64,000 nucleotides of DNA. Origin: Mariniphaga sp041687255 (lineage in GTDB: Bacteria; Bacteroidota; Bacteroidia; Bacteroidales; Prolixibacteraceae). A program made the position numbers and the translations under genes. The notes beneath the pieces are model-generated. The model was not told the origin of the DNA, ran no database searches, and was given only the letters and a program-made list of their open reading frames with translations. Within the stretch, counting starts at the first letter, position 1. Each line of letters begins with the position of its first letter. Below are positions 8,428 through 16,611 of the stretch, in pieces. The stretch spans positions 62,001-126,000 of the forward strand of contig JAWLCL010000005.1 of NCBI GenBank assembly GCA_041687255.1. The letters run 5' to 3'.

Positions 8428-8502
8428 TAGCAATTTAGTCAGAGATAGCTGTTGTGTGTAGCTAAATATGATTTTAATTATATTTATTTTTCGTTCATTT
8501 TG

Positions 8503-8510
8503 TACCTTTG
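8503..8510 (+). promoter_or_regulatory. -7 box of the zinc peptidase gene (TACCTTTG)
   Basis: A full TAnnTTTG match ending 24 bases before the ATG at 8535, the normal spacing in this window. Confidence 0.6.
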
Positions 8511-8534
8511 AAGTTCAATTTAAACACATGCTAA

Positions 8535-10178
8535 ATGAAAAAATTAGTAATGGCAATCACGGCAGCAGTTGCAGTATTCAGTTGCACAACCACTGCCAAT
8601 AAAGCAGAATCGATGAAAGAAGAAGAAACCGTTCAGCAAAAAACAGAAGAGTTTGCACCTTTTAAATTAACTACCGATCTTTCTGTTTTAACGGAAAAGG
8701 AGAAACAAATGCTGCCGCTGTTACTGGAAACAGCCCAAATAATGGATGAAATTTTCTGGATGCAGGCTTTTGGAGATAAAAGCGAACTTTTTTCAATGGA
8801 TCTGAATGAATACGAAAAGAAGTTTGCAAACATAAACTATGGTCCGTGGGAGCGGTTGAACAACAATGAGCCGTTTTTGGAAGCATTCGGGCCAAAACCT
8901 GCAGGAGCAAATTTTTATCCTGCCGATATGACCAAAGAAGAATTTGAAGCATGGGATAATGAAACCAAAACAAGCCAGTATACATTAATCAGGCGCAACG
9001 ATGCAGGGGAACTTGTTTCAATACCTTATCATGAAGCATATGCCCGGCAGGTGAATAAAGCTGCGGGGTTAATTCGGGAAGCAGCTGAACTGGCAGAAGA
9101 ACCGGGGTTGAAGAATTACCTTGAAAAAAGAGCCGGGGCGCTGCTTACCGATGAATACTATGAAAGCGACATCGCCTGGATGGAAATGAAAAACAACACC
9201 ATTGAATTTATCGTGGGGCCGATTGAAAATTACGAGGACCAGCTTTATGGGTATAAAACTGCCCACGAGTCGTTCATACTTATAAAAGATAAGGAGTGGA
9301 GCTCACGGCTGGAAAAATATGCCTCATTGCTCCCGGGGCTTCAAAAGGCATTGCCTGTATCTGAGGAATATAAGGCAGAAACTCCCGGAACTGAATCCGA
9401 CATGAACGTGTACGATGCCATATATTATCAGGGCGATTGCAATGCAGGGAGTAAAACCATTGCCATCAACCTGCCGAACGACGAAAAGGTGCGTGAAGCA
9501 AAAGGCAGCCGGAAATTGCAGTTAAAAAATTCAATGCAGGCAAAATTCGACAAGATACTGGTTCCCATATCCGATTTGCTGATTGCCGAAGATCAGCGTA
9601 AACATGTGAAATTTGATGCATTTTTTGAAAACACCATGTTTCATGAAGTCGCTCATGGTCTGGGTCTTGGGAATACTGTCGATAAAAGCTCAACGGTTCG
9701 TGAGGCGCTAAAAGATGCCTACACCTCCATTGAGGAAAGCAAGGCCGATATATTAGGGCTGTGGAGCGTTTATCAGCTAAACGAAATGGGAGAACTGGGC
9801 GAGAAAGAGATGATGGACAATTTTGTCACCTTTATGGCCGGTATTTTCCGCTCGGTAAGGTTTGGTGCCGCCAGTGCCCATGGTAAGGCAAACATGATGC
9901 GGTTCTATTATTTCCAGGAAACCGGCGCTTTTGAACGTGATGCTTCAACAGGCACTTACCGTGTGAATTATGAAAAGATGAAGGATGCCATGCTCAGCCT
10001 TTCGGAACTGGTTCTTAAAATCCAGGGTGACGGAGATTATGAAGCTGCACGCAAAATGCTTGAAGAAAAAGGATTCATCCGCGAAGAACTGCAGAAAGAT
10101 CTTGACCGCATAGGCGAAGCCGGAATTCCCGTTGACATCGTATTTGAGCAGGGTAAAGAAGTATTGTCAATTAGGTAA
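8535..10178 (+). CDS. DPP III-like (M49-type) zinc metallopeptidase lipoprotein
   Basis: A 547-residue predicted lipoprotein with lipobox VFSC (Cys17) after a short hydrophobic signal, so it acts outside the inner membrane. The zinc site is HEVAH at residues 370-374, followed about 26 residues later by EESKAD (from residue 400), which supplies the third ligand. This matches the dipeptidyl-peptidase III group in which the classical HExxGH hexapeptide is shortened to HExxH. Family members release dipeptides from the N-terminus of peptides. Length and the EESKAD spacing fit the family. A TACCTTTG promoter lies 24 bases upstream and a strong terminator follows, so the gene is monocistronic. Confidence 0.8.
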   Translation: MKKLVMAITAAVAVFSCTTTANKAESMKEEETVQQKTEEFAPFKLTTDLSVLTEKEKQMLPLLLETAQIMDEIFWMQAFGDKSELFSMDLNEYEKKFANINYGPWERLNNNEPFLEAFGPKPAGANFYPADMTKEEFEAWDNETKTSQYTLIRRNDAGELVSIPYHEAYARQVNKAAGLIREAAELAEEPGLKNYLEKRAGALLTDEYYESDIAWMEMKNNTIEFIVGPIENYEDQLYGYKTAHESFILIKDKEWSSRLEKYASLLPGLQKALPVSEEYKAETPGTESDMNVYDAIYYQGDCNAGSKTIAINLPNDEKVREAKGSRKLQLKNSMQAKFDKILVPISDLLIAEDQRKHVKFDAFFENTMFHEVAHGLGLGNTVDKSSTVREALKDAYTSIEESKADILGLWSVYQLNEMGELGEKEMMDNFVTFMAGIFRSVRFGAASAHGKANMMRFYYFQETGAFERDASTGTYRVNYEKMKDAMLSLSELVLKIQGDGDYEAARKMLEEKGFIREELQKDLDRIGEAGIPVDIVFEQGKEVLSIR

Positions 10179-10187
10179 AACAAAGAC

Positions 10188-10216
10188 AAACAGCAGGTTA
10201 AGCCTGCTGTTTTTAA
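10188..10216 (+). terminator. Rho-independent terminator after the zinc peptidase gene
   Basis: Perfect 10-bp stem AAACAGCAGG (10188-10197) and CCTGCTGTTT (10203-10212) with a 5-base loop, followed by a T-rich tail. Confidence 0.85.
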
Positions 10217-10251
10217 CTTTTTGTTAACAATATGTAGTTATTGTATTTTAT

Positions 10252-10259
10252 TATATTTG
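10252..10259 (+). promoter_or_regulatory. -7 box of the metal cassette (TATATTTG)
   Basis: A full TAnnTTTG match. It ends only 4 bases before the GTG at 10264, so transcription should begin at or next to the start codon. The first gene may be leaderless. Confidence 0.55.
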
Positions 10260-10263
10260 TGCC

Positions 10264-10749
10264 GTGAAATTGATCAATAACATATCGGTTTTGTTCCTTT
10301 CAGTAATTTTCCTGCTGTCGGCTACCGGTTTTATTGTATTTCAATCGCATTGCAGTTGCACAGGAAACGAACAGGTTTCGCTTTTTGTAACCCCTGAAAC
10401 CTGTGAAGATAATTTTCATACCCATCATATTCATCTGCAAGGTGGGGAAGAAGTGCCTTCTCCGGAAAATAAATGCCACGAGTGCTCTACGCATACAAAA
10501 GAGTGCGGGTGCAATAACATTCGTATCAGTTTCTTTAAACTGAAAGATGAAGTGGTTTTTGAGAAGGTGCGTTCAAAAACCGTACTGCCTGTTGCAGCAA
10601 TTATTCCCCTGATGGTGATAAATCTATTACCTTCAATTAGCGATGAGCCTGAAGAAACTAATATAAAATATATTGCCCCCTCTTCCTCACAATCATCCAT
10701 TGATTTCCTTATAACTATTCAGCAGTTAAAAATTCCTCACACAGCTTAA
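10264..10749 (+). CDS. Secreted Cys/His-rich protein (HYC_CC_PP-like)
   Basis: A 161-residue protein with an N-terminal hydrophobic signal or anchor (residues 7-26). Residues 29-83 hold seven Cys (30, 32, 47, 71, 74, 81, 83) and seven His (29, 52, 54, 55, 57, 72, 77), as in SHCSC, FHTHHIH, CHEC and CGC. This resembles the small HYC_CC_PP proteins often found before TonB receptors in Bacteroidota. A role as periplasmic metal binder or chaperone is inferred from composition and from the next two genes. A second hydrophobic stretch lies near residues 107-121. The start is GTG, directly after the -7 box. Confidence 0.65.
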   Translation: MKLINNISVLFLSVIFLLSATGFIVFQSHCSCTGNEQVSLFVTPETCEDNFHTHHIHLQGGEEVPSPENKCHECSTHTKECGCNNIRISFFKLKDEVVFEKVRSKTVLPVAAIIPLMVINLLPSISDEPEETNIKYIAPSSSQSSIDFLITIQQLKIPHTA

Positions 10750-10806
10750 GTTTTTTGTAATCATACCATTCACCAAAAACAGTATTTATTATTACATAAC
10801 TTAAGC

Positions 10807-13029
10807 ATGAAACTTACAGGTTTATTTTTATTGCTGTGCATGCCTGTTCTGTCTTTTTCGCAATTATTGGAAGGCAAGGTGTTCAGCAACGATGAAAAGG
10901 GAAAACAACCGCTCCCGGGCGTAAATATTTATTGGAAAGGCACCGCTAATGGTGTTGCTTCAAACAATGACGGTACATTTGAAATAAAAAAAGAGAACGG
11001 CGACCATATCCTTGTTTTTAGCTTTGTGGGATATAACACACAGGAATTGCATGTGCATGATTCAGCACCTATTGAAGTTACTCTTGAACCCAACCTGAAA
11101 CTGGAGGAAGTAAATGTTGTTCATAAAAATCGCGGAACATACCTGTCGAAGGTTGATCCAATTCAGACCGAACGGATAAACGGCGCCGAGCTTCATAAAG
11201 CTGCCTGCTGCAACCTTGCCGAAAGCTTTACAACCAACCCGTCGGTTGATGTCAGTTACAGCGATGCAGTAACGGGCGCCAAACAAATCAGGCTGCTTGG
11301 TCTTGAAGGGACTTATTCGCTTTTACAGGTTGAGAACATGCCATCACTGAGAGGCCTGGCAACTAATTTCGGTTTGACTTATGTGCCGGGGCCGTGGATG
11401 GAATCGATACAGGTTTCAAAAGGGGCGGCATCGGTTTTAAACGGGTACGAATCAATTGCCGGCCAGATAAATGTTGAATATAAGAAACCCGATGCAGAGG
11501 AAAAACTTTTTCTGAACACCTATGCCGGAACAAGCGGACGGCTTGAATTCAACGGCAATGGTAACATAAGGGTTTACAAAGATAAACTTACCACCGGGCT
11601 TTTTGTGCATGCATCCGATCTTTCAAGGCGAAACGATCATAACAACGATGGCTTCCTTGATGAACCGTTATACCGGCAAATGCAGGTGTTCAACCGCTGG
11701 AAATTCAACAATCACAACGGGTTTATGGCACAGGCAGGAATATTGGTACTAACCGAAGACCGGCTTGGAGGACAAACAGGCTTTGAACGGGGTATGGAAC
11801 CTCTGTTATCAAATCCTTATGGCATTCAAATCGATAACGACAGGCTGGAAGGCTTTTTCAAAAGCGGCTATGTATGGTCCAACCAACGTACTGCGATAGC
11901 CTGGCTAAGTAATTTTTCGCGCCATGAAACCCGTTCATTTTACGGTCTGAATCATTACGATGCAAACGAAAGCCGTTTCTACGGAAGTGCTGTCCTAACC
12001 CGCGATCTGAATCTTACGGGTACACATTCATTAAATACAGGGTTCAGTTTTGTGTACGATGATTTTACTGAAAATCTATACGAAAGACAGATGGAACGAA
12101 CCGAACAGGTTCCCGGAGTTTTTGGTGAATACACTTTTAAACCAAATGAAGACTTTACATTAATGGCAGGGATAAGGGCCGATTTTCACAATATCTTCGG
12201 AACATTTGTCACACCCAGAATGCATTTCAGATATAATTTGGGCAATCACCTGACCTTTCGCGGAAGTGCAGGAAAAGGCTACCGGACTGCCAACGTAATT
12301 TCAGAAAACAACTACCTGCTTGCCAGCTCCCGGCCCCTGCAATGGACCAATGATATCTTCCAGGAGGAAGCATGGAATTTTGGTTTTGCCGTTGTACAAA
12401 ATTACACGCTGTGGGACCGTGAGTTGCAATTGAATGCTGAATTCTTCCGAACCGATTTCCTGTCACAGCTGGTGGTCGACAGGGAAACATCGGCAGAAAA
12501 CATAATTCTTGCACCGCTCGAAGGTGAATCGTATTCCAACAGCTATCAGTTCGATGTGCGTTATCAACCCATTGAGCGGCTGGATGTGCTTCTGGCATAC
12601 CGTCACAATGATGTGAAGCAGACTATTGGCGGACAGCTGCGTGAAAAACCTTTAACCAGCCGTTATAAAGGCCTGGCAACCTTCAACTATACCACAAATC
12701 TTAAAAAATGGATGTTCGATTATACCATTCAGTTCAATGGGGGAGGGCGGATACCCCGTTACCCGATAGAGGGAATGGAGCGTATGGACATTTCAGCCGA
12801 TTATTTTGAATTTGCTCCCTATACGGTAATGAATGCACAGGTTACCAAGTACTTCAGACATTGGAACATGTATCTGGGCACTGAAAACCTTACCGATTTT
12901 GTACAGAAAAATCCTGTTGCCGGAACCAATAATCCGTTTGGTCCTGATTTCGATGCTACAAACGTGTGGGGGCCTGTGTTAGGACGAAAGATTTATATGG
13001 GGCTCCGTTTTTCACTCAATTATGATTAA
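10807..13029 (+). CDS. TonB-dependent outer-membrane receptor, probably for a metal or metal chelate
   Basis: A 740-residue outer-membrane receptor. There is a signal peptide (about 1-18), a carboxypeptidase-regulatory-like domain (about 20-105, with GKQPLPGVNIYWKGT), a plug domain (about 115-225, with the Cys pair AACCNLAESF) and a 22-strand-type barrel to the C-terminus. The ACCNLAESF plug type is typical of receptors paired with HMA-domain proteins, and here one follows directly. The substrate is inferred to be copper or another soft metal. It imports using energy from TonB-ExbBD, and a candidate set lies at 14.2-16.4 kb. Confidence 0.9.
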   Translation: MKLTGLFLLLCMPVLSFSQLLEGKVFSNDEKGKQPLPGVNIYWKGTANGVASNNDGTFEIKKENGDHILVFSFVGYNTQELHVHDSAPIEVTLEPNLKLEEVNVVHKNRGTYLSKVDPIQTERINGAELHKAACCNLAESFTTNPSVDVSYSDAVTGAKQIRLLGLEGTYSLLQVENMPSLRGLATNFGLTYVPGPWMESIQVSKGAASVLNGYESIAGQINVEYKKPDAEEKLFLNTYAGTSGRLEFNGNGNIRVYKDKLTTGLFVHASDLSRRNDHNNDGFLDEPLYRQMQVFNRWKFNNHNGFMAQAGILVLTEDRLGGQTGFERGMEPLLSNPYGIQIDNDRLEGFFKSGYVWSNQRTAIAWLSNFSRHETRSFYGLNHYDANESRFYGSAVLTRDLNLTGTHSLNTGFSFVYDDFTENLYERQMERTEQVPGVFGEYTFKPNEDFTLMAGIRADFHNIFGTFVTPRMHFRYNLGNHLTFRGSAGKGYRTANVISENNYLLASSRPLQWTNDIFQEEAWNFGFAVVQNYTLWDRELQLNAEFFRTDFLSQLVVDRETSAENIILAPLEGESYSNSYQFDVRYQPIERLDVLLAYRHNDVKQTIGGQLREKPLTSRYKGLATFNYTTNLKKWMFDYTIQFNGGGRIPRYPIEGMERMDISADYFEFAPYTVMNAQVTKYFRHWNMYLGTENLTDFVQKNPVAGTNNPFGPDFDATNVWGPVLGRKIYMGLRFSLNYD

Positions 13030-13063
13030 ATACATTATTTTAATACCATTAAAATTAATAGTT

Positions 13064-13435
13064 ATGAAACAGATTGCAGTTATTATTATCCTTTTACTGG
13101 TTGGCGGCTTCACCAGCCAGAGTTTTGCCCAAAAGAAGGGCAGGGCAGTAGTATGTTTTAAAAGCGACATGGATTGTGTCGATTGTGAAACTGCCTTGTA
13201 TGAACACCTGAAATTTGAAAAAGGGGTAAAGGATTTAAAGGTTGATCATGCATCCAATACTATTTACATTGAATACCTCGAAAAAAAGAGTGATGAAAAG
13301 AGCTTGGCCGGGGCAGTGGAGAAAAAGGGTTATAAGGCGGAGCTAATAAATCGCAAAACATACGATGAGTTATTATCCAATGCAAAAAAGCATGGGCATG
13401 ACCATCAGCAGGAAGTGCATAAAAGCCGCGATTAG
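13064..13435 (+). CDS. Secreted heavy-metal-associated (HMA) domain protein
   Basis: A 123-residue protein with a cleavable signal peptide (residues 1-22, ending SFAQ) and one HMA fold carrying the metal-binding loop MDCVDC (Cys38, Cys41). The C-terminal tail is His-rich (KKHGHDHQQEVH). HMA domains bind Cu(I) or similar ions through the two Cys and pass them to partners. The frame is open from 13022, overlapping the receptor stop, but the ATG at 13064 starts a good signal peptide and was chosen. It is last in the three-gene cassette and is followed by a terminator. Confidence 0.85.
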   Translation: MKQIAVIIILLLVGGFTSQSFAQKKGRAVVCFKSDMDCVDCETALYEHLKFEKGVKDLKVDHASNTIYIEYLEKKSDEKSLAGAVEKKGYKAELINRKTYDELLSNAKKHGHDHQQEVHKSRD

Positions 13436-13455
13436 TAGTGCCGGCACCAATACTG

Positions 13456-13490
13456 AAAAGGCCTCTGCTTAAAAGCAAAGGCCTTTTTTT
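13456..13490 (+). terminator. Rho-independent terminator of the metal cassette
   Basis: AAGGCCTCTGCTT pairs with AAGCAAAGGCCTT (one mismatch), followed by a run of T. It ends the three-gene transcript. Confidence 0.85.
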
Positions 13491-13691
13491 GGTTAAGTTG
13501 GTAAACTGCGCTTATTCAAATAGGAATAAATACCTTTATATCAGCCGTTTAAATCCTTAATTACATCAGATTCCCTGCTGTATTACAGTGAAAAAAGGTA
13601 ATAATAGTCTCACTATTCCGATACCCATTCCGAAACACCACCCATAAATGGAATTCCTGTTTTCGATGAAGTAAACAGCAATGTAAGTTTA

Positions 13692-13843
13692 GCACCCTGA
13701 ATGGGTGCAGGCATCAGCATCGGGCACCGCCCGATGAAGAAAGGCTCCCAATAAAGTTTTCGGGGCAACGCCCCATCGGCAAATTCATTCCCGCTGCATC
13801 CGTAATGAGATTGTCGAACCCTCCCGATGGCAATGCATGATGC
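13692..13843. repeat. Cluster of three perfect hairpins with a possible closing stem
   Basis: GCACCC/GGGTGC (13692-13708, 5-base loop), CATCGGGC/GCCCGATG (13718-13736, 3-base loop) and GGGGC/GCCCC (13762-13774, 3-base loop) follow one another. An alternative long-range closing stem pairs GCATCA (13711-13716) and CATCGGG (13718-13724) with CCCGATG (13823-13829) and TGATGC (13838-13843). Strand and function are unknown. Confidence 0.6.
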
Positions 13844-13888
13844 TTAACATAATTTAAACATCAAGATATTTTTCAGGTATGTTGAATT

Positions 13889-13967
13889 CATACCCGGGGC
13901 ATACCAAATTCGATAAATCGCGAATTTAATATGGTCCGGGTATGGCCAGGGTATGGCGATCGTATGG
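13889..13967. repeat. 56-bp imperfect palindrome followed by GGTATGG iterations
   Basis: Outer arms of 15 bases (13889-13903 and 13930-13944, 13 of 15 complementary) enclose a 2-base internal loop and a perfect inner stem AAATTCG/CGAATTT (13906-13912, 13921-13927). GGGTATGG recurs at 13938 and 13949, and GTATGG at 13962. The reverse word CATACC occurs at 13889 and 13900, and GGTATG at 13876. Confidence 0.65.
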
Positions 13968-14187
13968 AAAAATAAACAACAGAAATCTTACAGCTGCATA
14001 TCAATAGATAAAGCCTTTTTCTAAATTTACCACATTGATTTAAAGATAAAGATCATTAAGTTACTGTGTCAAAGTGAGTAGAACAATGGAAAAATTTAAT
14101 TCCGGCTGTTAAATAAGCTTTACAGAAAGAGAATTGAATCAACCAAACAATGAAATAAAAAGCAATGAATCAGTAAAGAATATGCAG

Positions 14188-15240
14188 CTAATTTAACCGG
14201 AAACGGTAAGTGATTGTACCTGCCTGAAAAGCTGGAGCACCGGATGCCTCATTGAATTTTGCCTTTAGGGCAGCTTGCCGGGCTTCGTTCCAGAACCGCT
14301 GGTCCATAATTGTAGTTCCCCTGGCACCGGCTTCTGCGGCGGTTACATTGCCATTTTTATCAACCGTAACCTTAACCACAACAAGTCCTTCATCGTCGCC
14401 CGGGTAATTTGGTTTTGGCAATGATCTTGCCGAACGCCCTGAGAGGTCATATGAAATACCGTCGCCCTGGTTTCCGGAACCACTGCCGCCGGGGCCGTAG
14501 GTACCGGCATTGGGGTCGCCTGTTGCTGCTCCCTGGTTGCCTCCGGGGAAAGTTGCTCCCTGGCTTTGACCTTCAGAAGTTCCCTGGCCTCCGGAGCCAT
14601 TGGTATTCCCTCCAAAAGCGCCTTGTGCACGGGAGTTTATTTCAGCTATTCGCTGTTGCTCTTCTTCACGTTTTTTACGTTCGGCTTCTTCGCGTCGTTG
14701 CTTCTCAAGCTCCGCCTGGCGCTGTTTTTCAATCTCTGCCTGACGTTGGCGTTCTATTTCTGCCTGTCGCTGCCGCTCAGCTTCGGCCAGGCGTTGTTTT
14801 TCGATTTCTGCCTGTTTCTGTTTCTCCAGCTGTTCCTGCCGACGCTGTTGCTCTTCAAGCTGACGCTTACGTTCGGCTTCTTCCTTACGTTTTTGCTCGG
14901 CTGCATCAACAGCAGCAGTTTCTTCAAAGTCCTGGGTCATCAATTCTTCTTCTGCCTGCTGTGGCTCGCTTGGCGCCGGTGTAACTGTTTGTTGCGGCGG
15001 TGGGGTAGTTTGAACTTCTTCCTGTGGTTCAGGTGGCGGCGGTTCAGGTTGCCGCTGTTGTGGCCTGGGTTCTCTTACCCCAAGCCCCTGATCACTGGTT
15101 CCAAAATTTACAAGTATGCCTTCTTCCTCAGGTAGGGGAAGAGGCGTGAAGAATCCCATAAAAATCAGCAATATCAAAATTACTACATGGAAAATCAATG
15201 TACCAATAATGCCTCTTTTATGTTTTCTGAAAAACTCCAT
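14188..15240 (-). CDS. tonB: TonB/TolA-like energy transducer with octapeptide-repeat helix
   Basis: A 350-residue TonB-family protein that links the ExbB-ExbD motor to outer-membrane receptors. It has one N-terminal membrane segment (about 12-32), a Pro-rich stretch (about 57-95), then a long charged helix (about 113-200) containing seven consecutive 8-residue repeats at residues 140-195 (type RQRQAEIE). A Gly/Asn/Gln-rich linker (about 207-265) and a C-terminal TonB domain (about 272-350, with PNYPGDDEGLVVVKVTVDKNG) follow. Its ATG overlaps the exbD stop by one base (TAATG), so the two are translationally coupled. It could equally serve as TolA. Confidence 0.85.
   Translation of the reverse strand: MEFFRKHKRGIIGTLIFHVVILILLIFMGFFTPLPLPEEEGILVNFGTSDQGLGVREPRPQQRQPEPPPPEPQEEVQTTPPPQQTVTPAPSEPQQAEEELMTQDFEETAAVDAAEQKRKEEAERKRQLEEQQRRQEQLEKQKQAEIEKQRLAEAERQRQAEIERQRQAEIEKQRQAELEKQRREEAERKKREEEQQRIAEINSRAQGAFGGNTNGSGGQGTSEGQSQGATFPGGNQGAATGDPNAGTYGPGGSGSGNQGDGISYDLSGRSARSLPKPNYPGDDEGLVVVKVTVDKNGNVTAAEAGARGTTIMDQRFWNEARQAALKAKFNEASGAPAFQAGTITYRFRLN
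14656..14823 (-). repeat. Seven in-frame 24-bp repeats encoding an 8-residue charged helix repeat
   Basis: Residues 140-195 of the TonB-like protein are seven octads: KQKQAEIE, KQRLAEAE, RQRQAEIE, RQRQAEIE, KQRQAELE, KQRREEAE, RKKREEEQ. An 8-residue period with i/i+4 charge pairs suggests a single stable alpha helix rather than a heptad coiled coil. Such DNA is prone to copy-number change. Confidence 0.75.
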
Positions 15241-15650
15241 TACCTTTCGGGCGCTGTTGCCGCTATCAGTTTATACTTGTTTTTTCGTGCAATGTTCATA
15301 ATTTTAACCACTTCATCCCATGGAACCGATTTTTCGGCATGTAAAGAGATAAATATATCATCGTTACCAATACCGTACCGATTTTGCAAAAAAGGTTCAA
15401 TTTCCCTGAATTCAACACGTTTCAGAGCGCCTTCATCGTTAATGTAGTACTTCAAATCCTTTGTAACCGAGATGGTGGTAATAGGTTTTGCAGCCGTTTG
15501 ATTATTGCTCTGTGGCAGCAATAATTTTAATGCATTGGGTGCCACCAGTGTAGATGTTACCATGAAAAATATCAGTAACAGAAATACGATATCCGTCATG
15601 GAAGACATACTGAAAGCTGCATTTATTTTATTTCTTCTTTTTAATGCCAT
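15240..15650 (-). CDS. exbD: Biopolymer transport protein ExbD/TolR
   Basis: A 136-residue ExbD/TolR protein, normal size. The single membrane helix near residues 15-38 carries the essential Asp19 in MSSMTDIVFLLLIFFM, the proton-relay residue of this family. A periplasmic domain follows. It works with the ExbB/TolQ protein upstream (gap 9 bases) and the TonB-like protein downstream (1-base overlap) to turn proton motive force into outer-membrane transport. Identification is secure; whether it is Exb or Tol type is not decided by sequence. Confidence 0.92.
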   Translation of the reverse strand: MALKRRNKINAAFSMSSMTDIVFLLLIFFMVTSTLVAPNALKLLLPQSNNQTAAKPITTISVTKDLKYYINDEGALKRVEFREIEPFLQNRYGIGNDDIFISLHAEKSVPWDEVVKIMNIARKNKYKLIAATAPER

Positions 15651-15659
15651 TCTCTTGTT

Positions 15660-16352
15660 TTAAACAGGTTCATTCAATAAATCCATGAATTCTGAAGTAG
15701 TAGCCTCCATTTTAAACACCACCTTTTCAACGCTTGCCACAAGGATGTTATAGGCAAAATAGGCAATAATACCTACAATCAATCCCGCTACGGTAGTCAC
15801 CATTGCTTGGTAAATACCTGTAGATAAGAGAGTTACGTCGATATTGTTTCCAGCGTTCGCCATATCGTAAAATGCCTGTATCATTCCCATAACCGTTCCA
15901 AGGAACCCAAGCATAGGAGCTCCGCCGGCTACTGAAGCCAAAACAGGCAAACCTTTTTCAAGCTTTGAGATTTCAAGGTTGCCAATGTTTTCAATAGCAG
16001 CATTTACGTCGTTTAACGGTCGTCCTATGCGGCTGATTCCTTTTTCAATCATCCTGGATGCAGGATTTGAATTGCTGCGGCACAACATTATGGCTTCATC
16101 AATTTTTCCGCTGGTAATGTAAATCTTGATTTTTTCCAGGAACCCTGCATCAAACTTTCCAGCTTTCTTGATTGCAAAATAACGATCGAAAAAGATGTAA
16201 ACTCCGAGAATTGATAAGGCAATTATTGGAATCATAATCCAACCGCCTTTAATAGCCAGATCAATAAATTTTGTTGAAATTCCTTCAGATTCAACGGCCA
16301 ATGTATCCATTTCGCTGGTTATATCAGCCTGAAGCATTAAAAGTTTAAACAT
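15660..16352 (-). CDS. exbB: MotA/TolQ/ExbB proton channel protein
   Basis: A 230-residue proton-channel subunit with three membrane segments (about 32-54, 130-155, 175-200). The cytoplasmic loop and the GFLGTVMGMIQAF and VTTVAGLIVGIIAYFAYN stretches are typical of the family. It is first of the three-gene exbB-exbD-tonB operon. A TATTTTTG box at 16420-16413, about 60 bases before the start, is the likely promoter. Partner receptors include the TonB receptor encoded at 10807-13029 (inference). Confidence 0.92.
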   Translation of the reverse strand: MFKLLMLQADITSEMDTLAVESEGISTKFIDLAIKGGWIMIPIIALSILGVYIFFDRYFAIKKAGKFDAGFLEKIKIYITSGKIDEAIMLCRSNSNPASRMIEKGISRIGRPLNDVNAAIENIGNLEISKLEKGLPVLASVAGGAPMLGFLGTVMGMIQAFYDMANAGNNIDVTLLSTGIYQAMVTTVAGLIVGIIAYFAYNILVASVEKVVFKMEATTSEFMDLLNEPV

Positions 16353-16412
16353 GGATTTTCTATTTCTTTAATTTTTAAACAAAACGAAGCTGAACATCAT
16401 TTATTATCAGGG

Positions 16413-16420
16413 CAAAAATA
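16413..16420 (-). promoter_or_regulatory. -7 box of exbB-exbD-tonB (TATTTTTG)
   Basis: A full TAnnTTTG match on the minus strand, 60 bases before the exbB start. Confidence 0.45.
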
Positions 16421-16572
16421 ACTATTATTTTCTTCTGCTAAATAATGTATGTAAGCTGTATTGTATAAGTTATGAACAAGCATCTTTTTATAATTAAAGG
16501 AATTGCATACAAAAACAATTAAAACAATGTCTTTGTCTTATAATTGATATTATGATAAATAGAATATATATT

Positions 16573-16601
16573 TTAAAAGGAGTGATATTCACTCCTTTTA
16601 A
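16573..16601 (-). terminator. Terminator of the TPR lipoprotein gene
   Basis: Perfect 13-bp stem (16573-16585 with 16589-16601) and a 3-base loop, directly after the stop at 16612 on the minus strand, followed by an A/T-rich tail. Confidence 0.8.
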
Positions 16602-16611
16602 GGAAATTTAT

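Larger units (their letters stand above)
13491..14187. other. 697-bp structured gap between convergent genes
   Basis: No open frame of note. Because the flanking genes converge (HMA gene terminator at 13490, tonB stop at 14188), no promoter is required here. The gap nevertheless contains three consecutive perfect hairpins (13692-13774), a 56-bp imperfect palindrome (13889-13944) and repeated GGTATGG words (to 13967). It may be a mobile repeat (REP/MITE-type) or a structured RNA. Confidence 0.6.

Noticed and set aside
5600..8430. A complete surface-polysaccharide locus
   Set aside because: Only two methyltransferases and one RgpF-like protein are present, on different strands, with no transporter or polymerase.
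14409..15135. Two long plus-strand frames opposite the TonB-like gene
   Set aside because: They result from the repetitive Glu/Gln/Arg codons of the TonB helix and Gly-rich linker; translations are low-complexity Leu/Phe/Arg.
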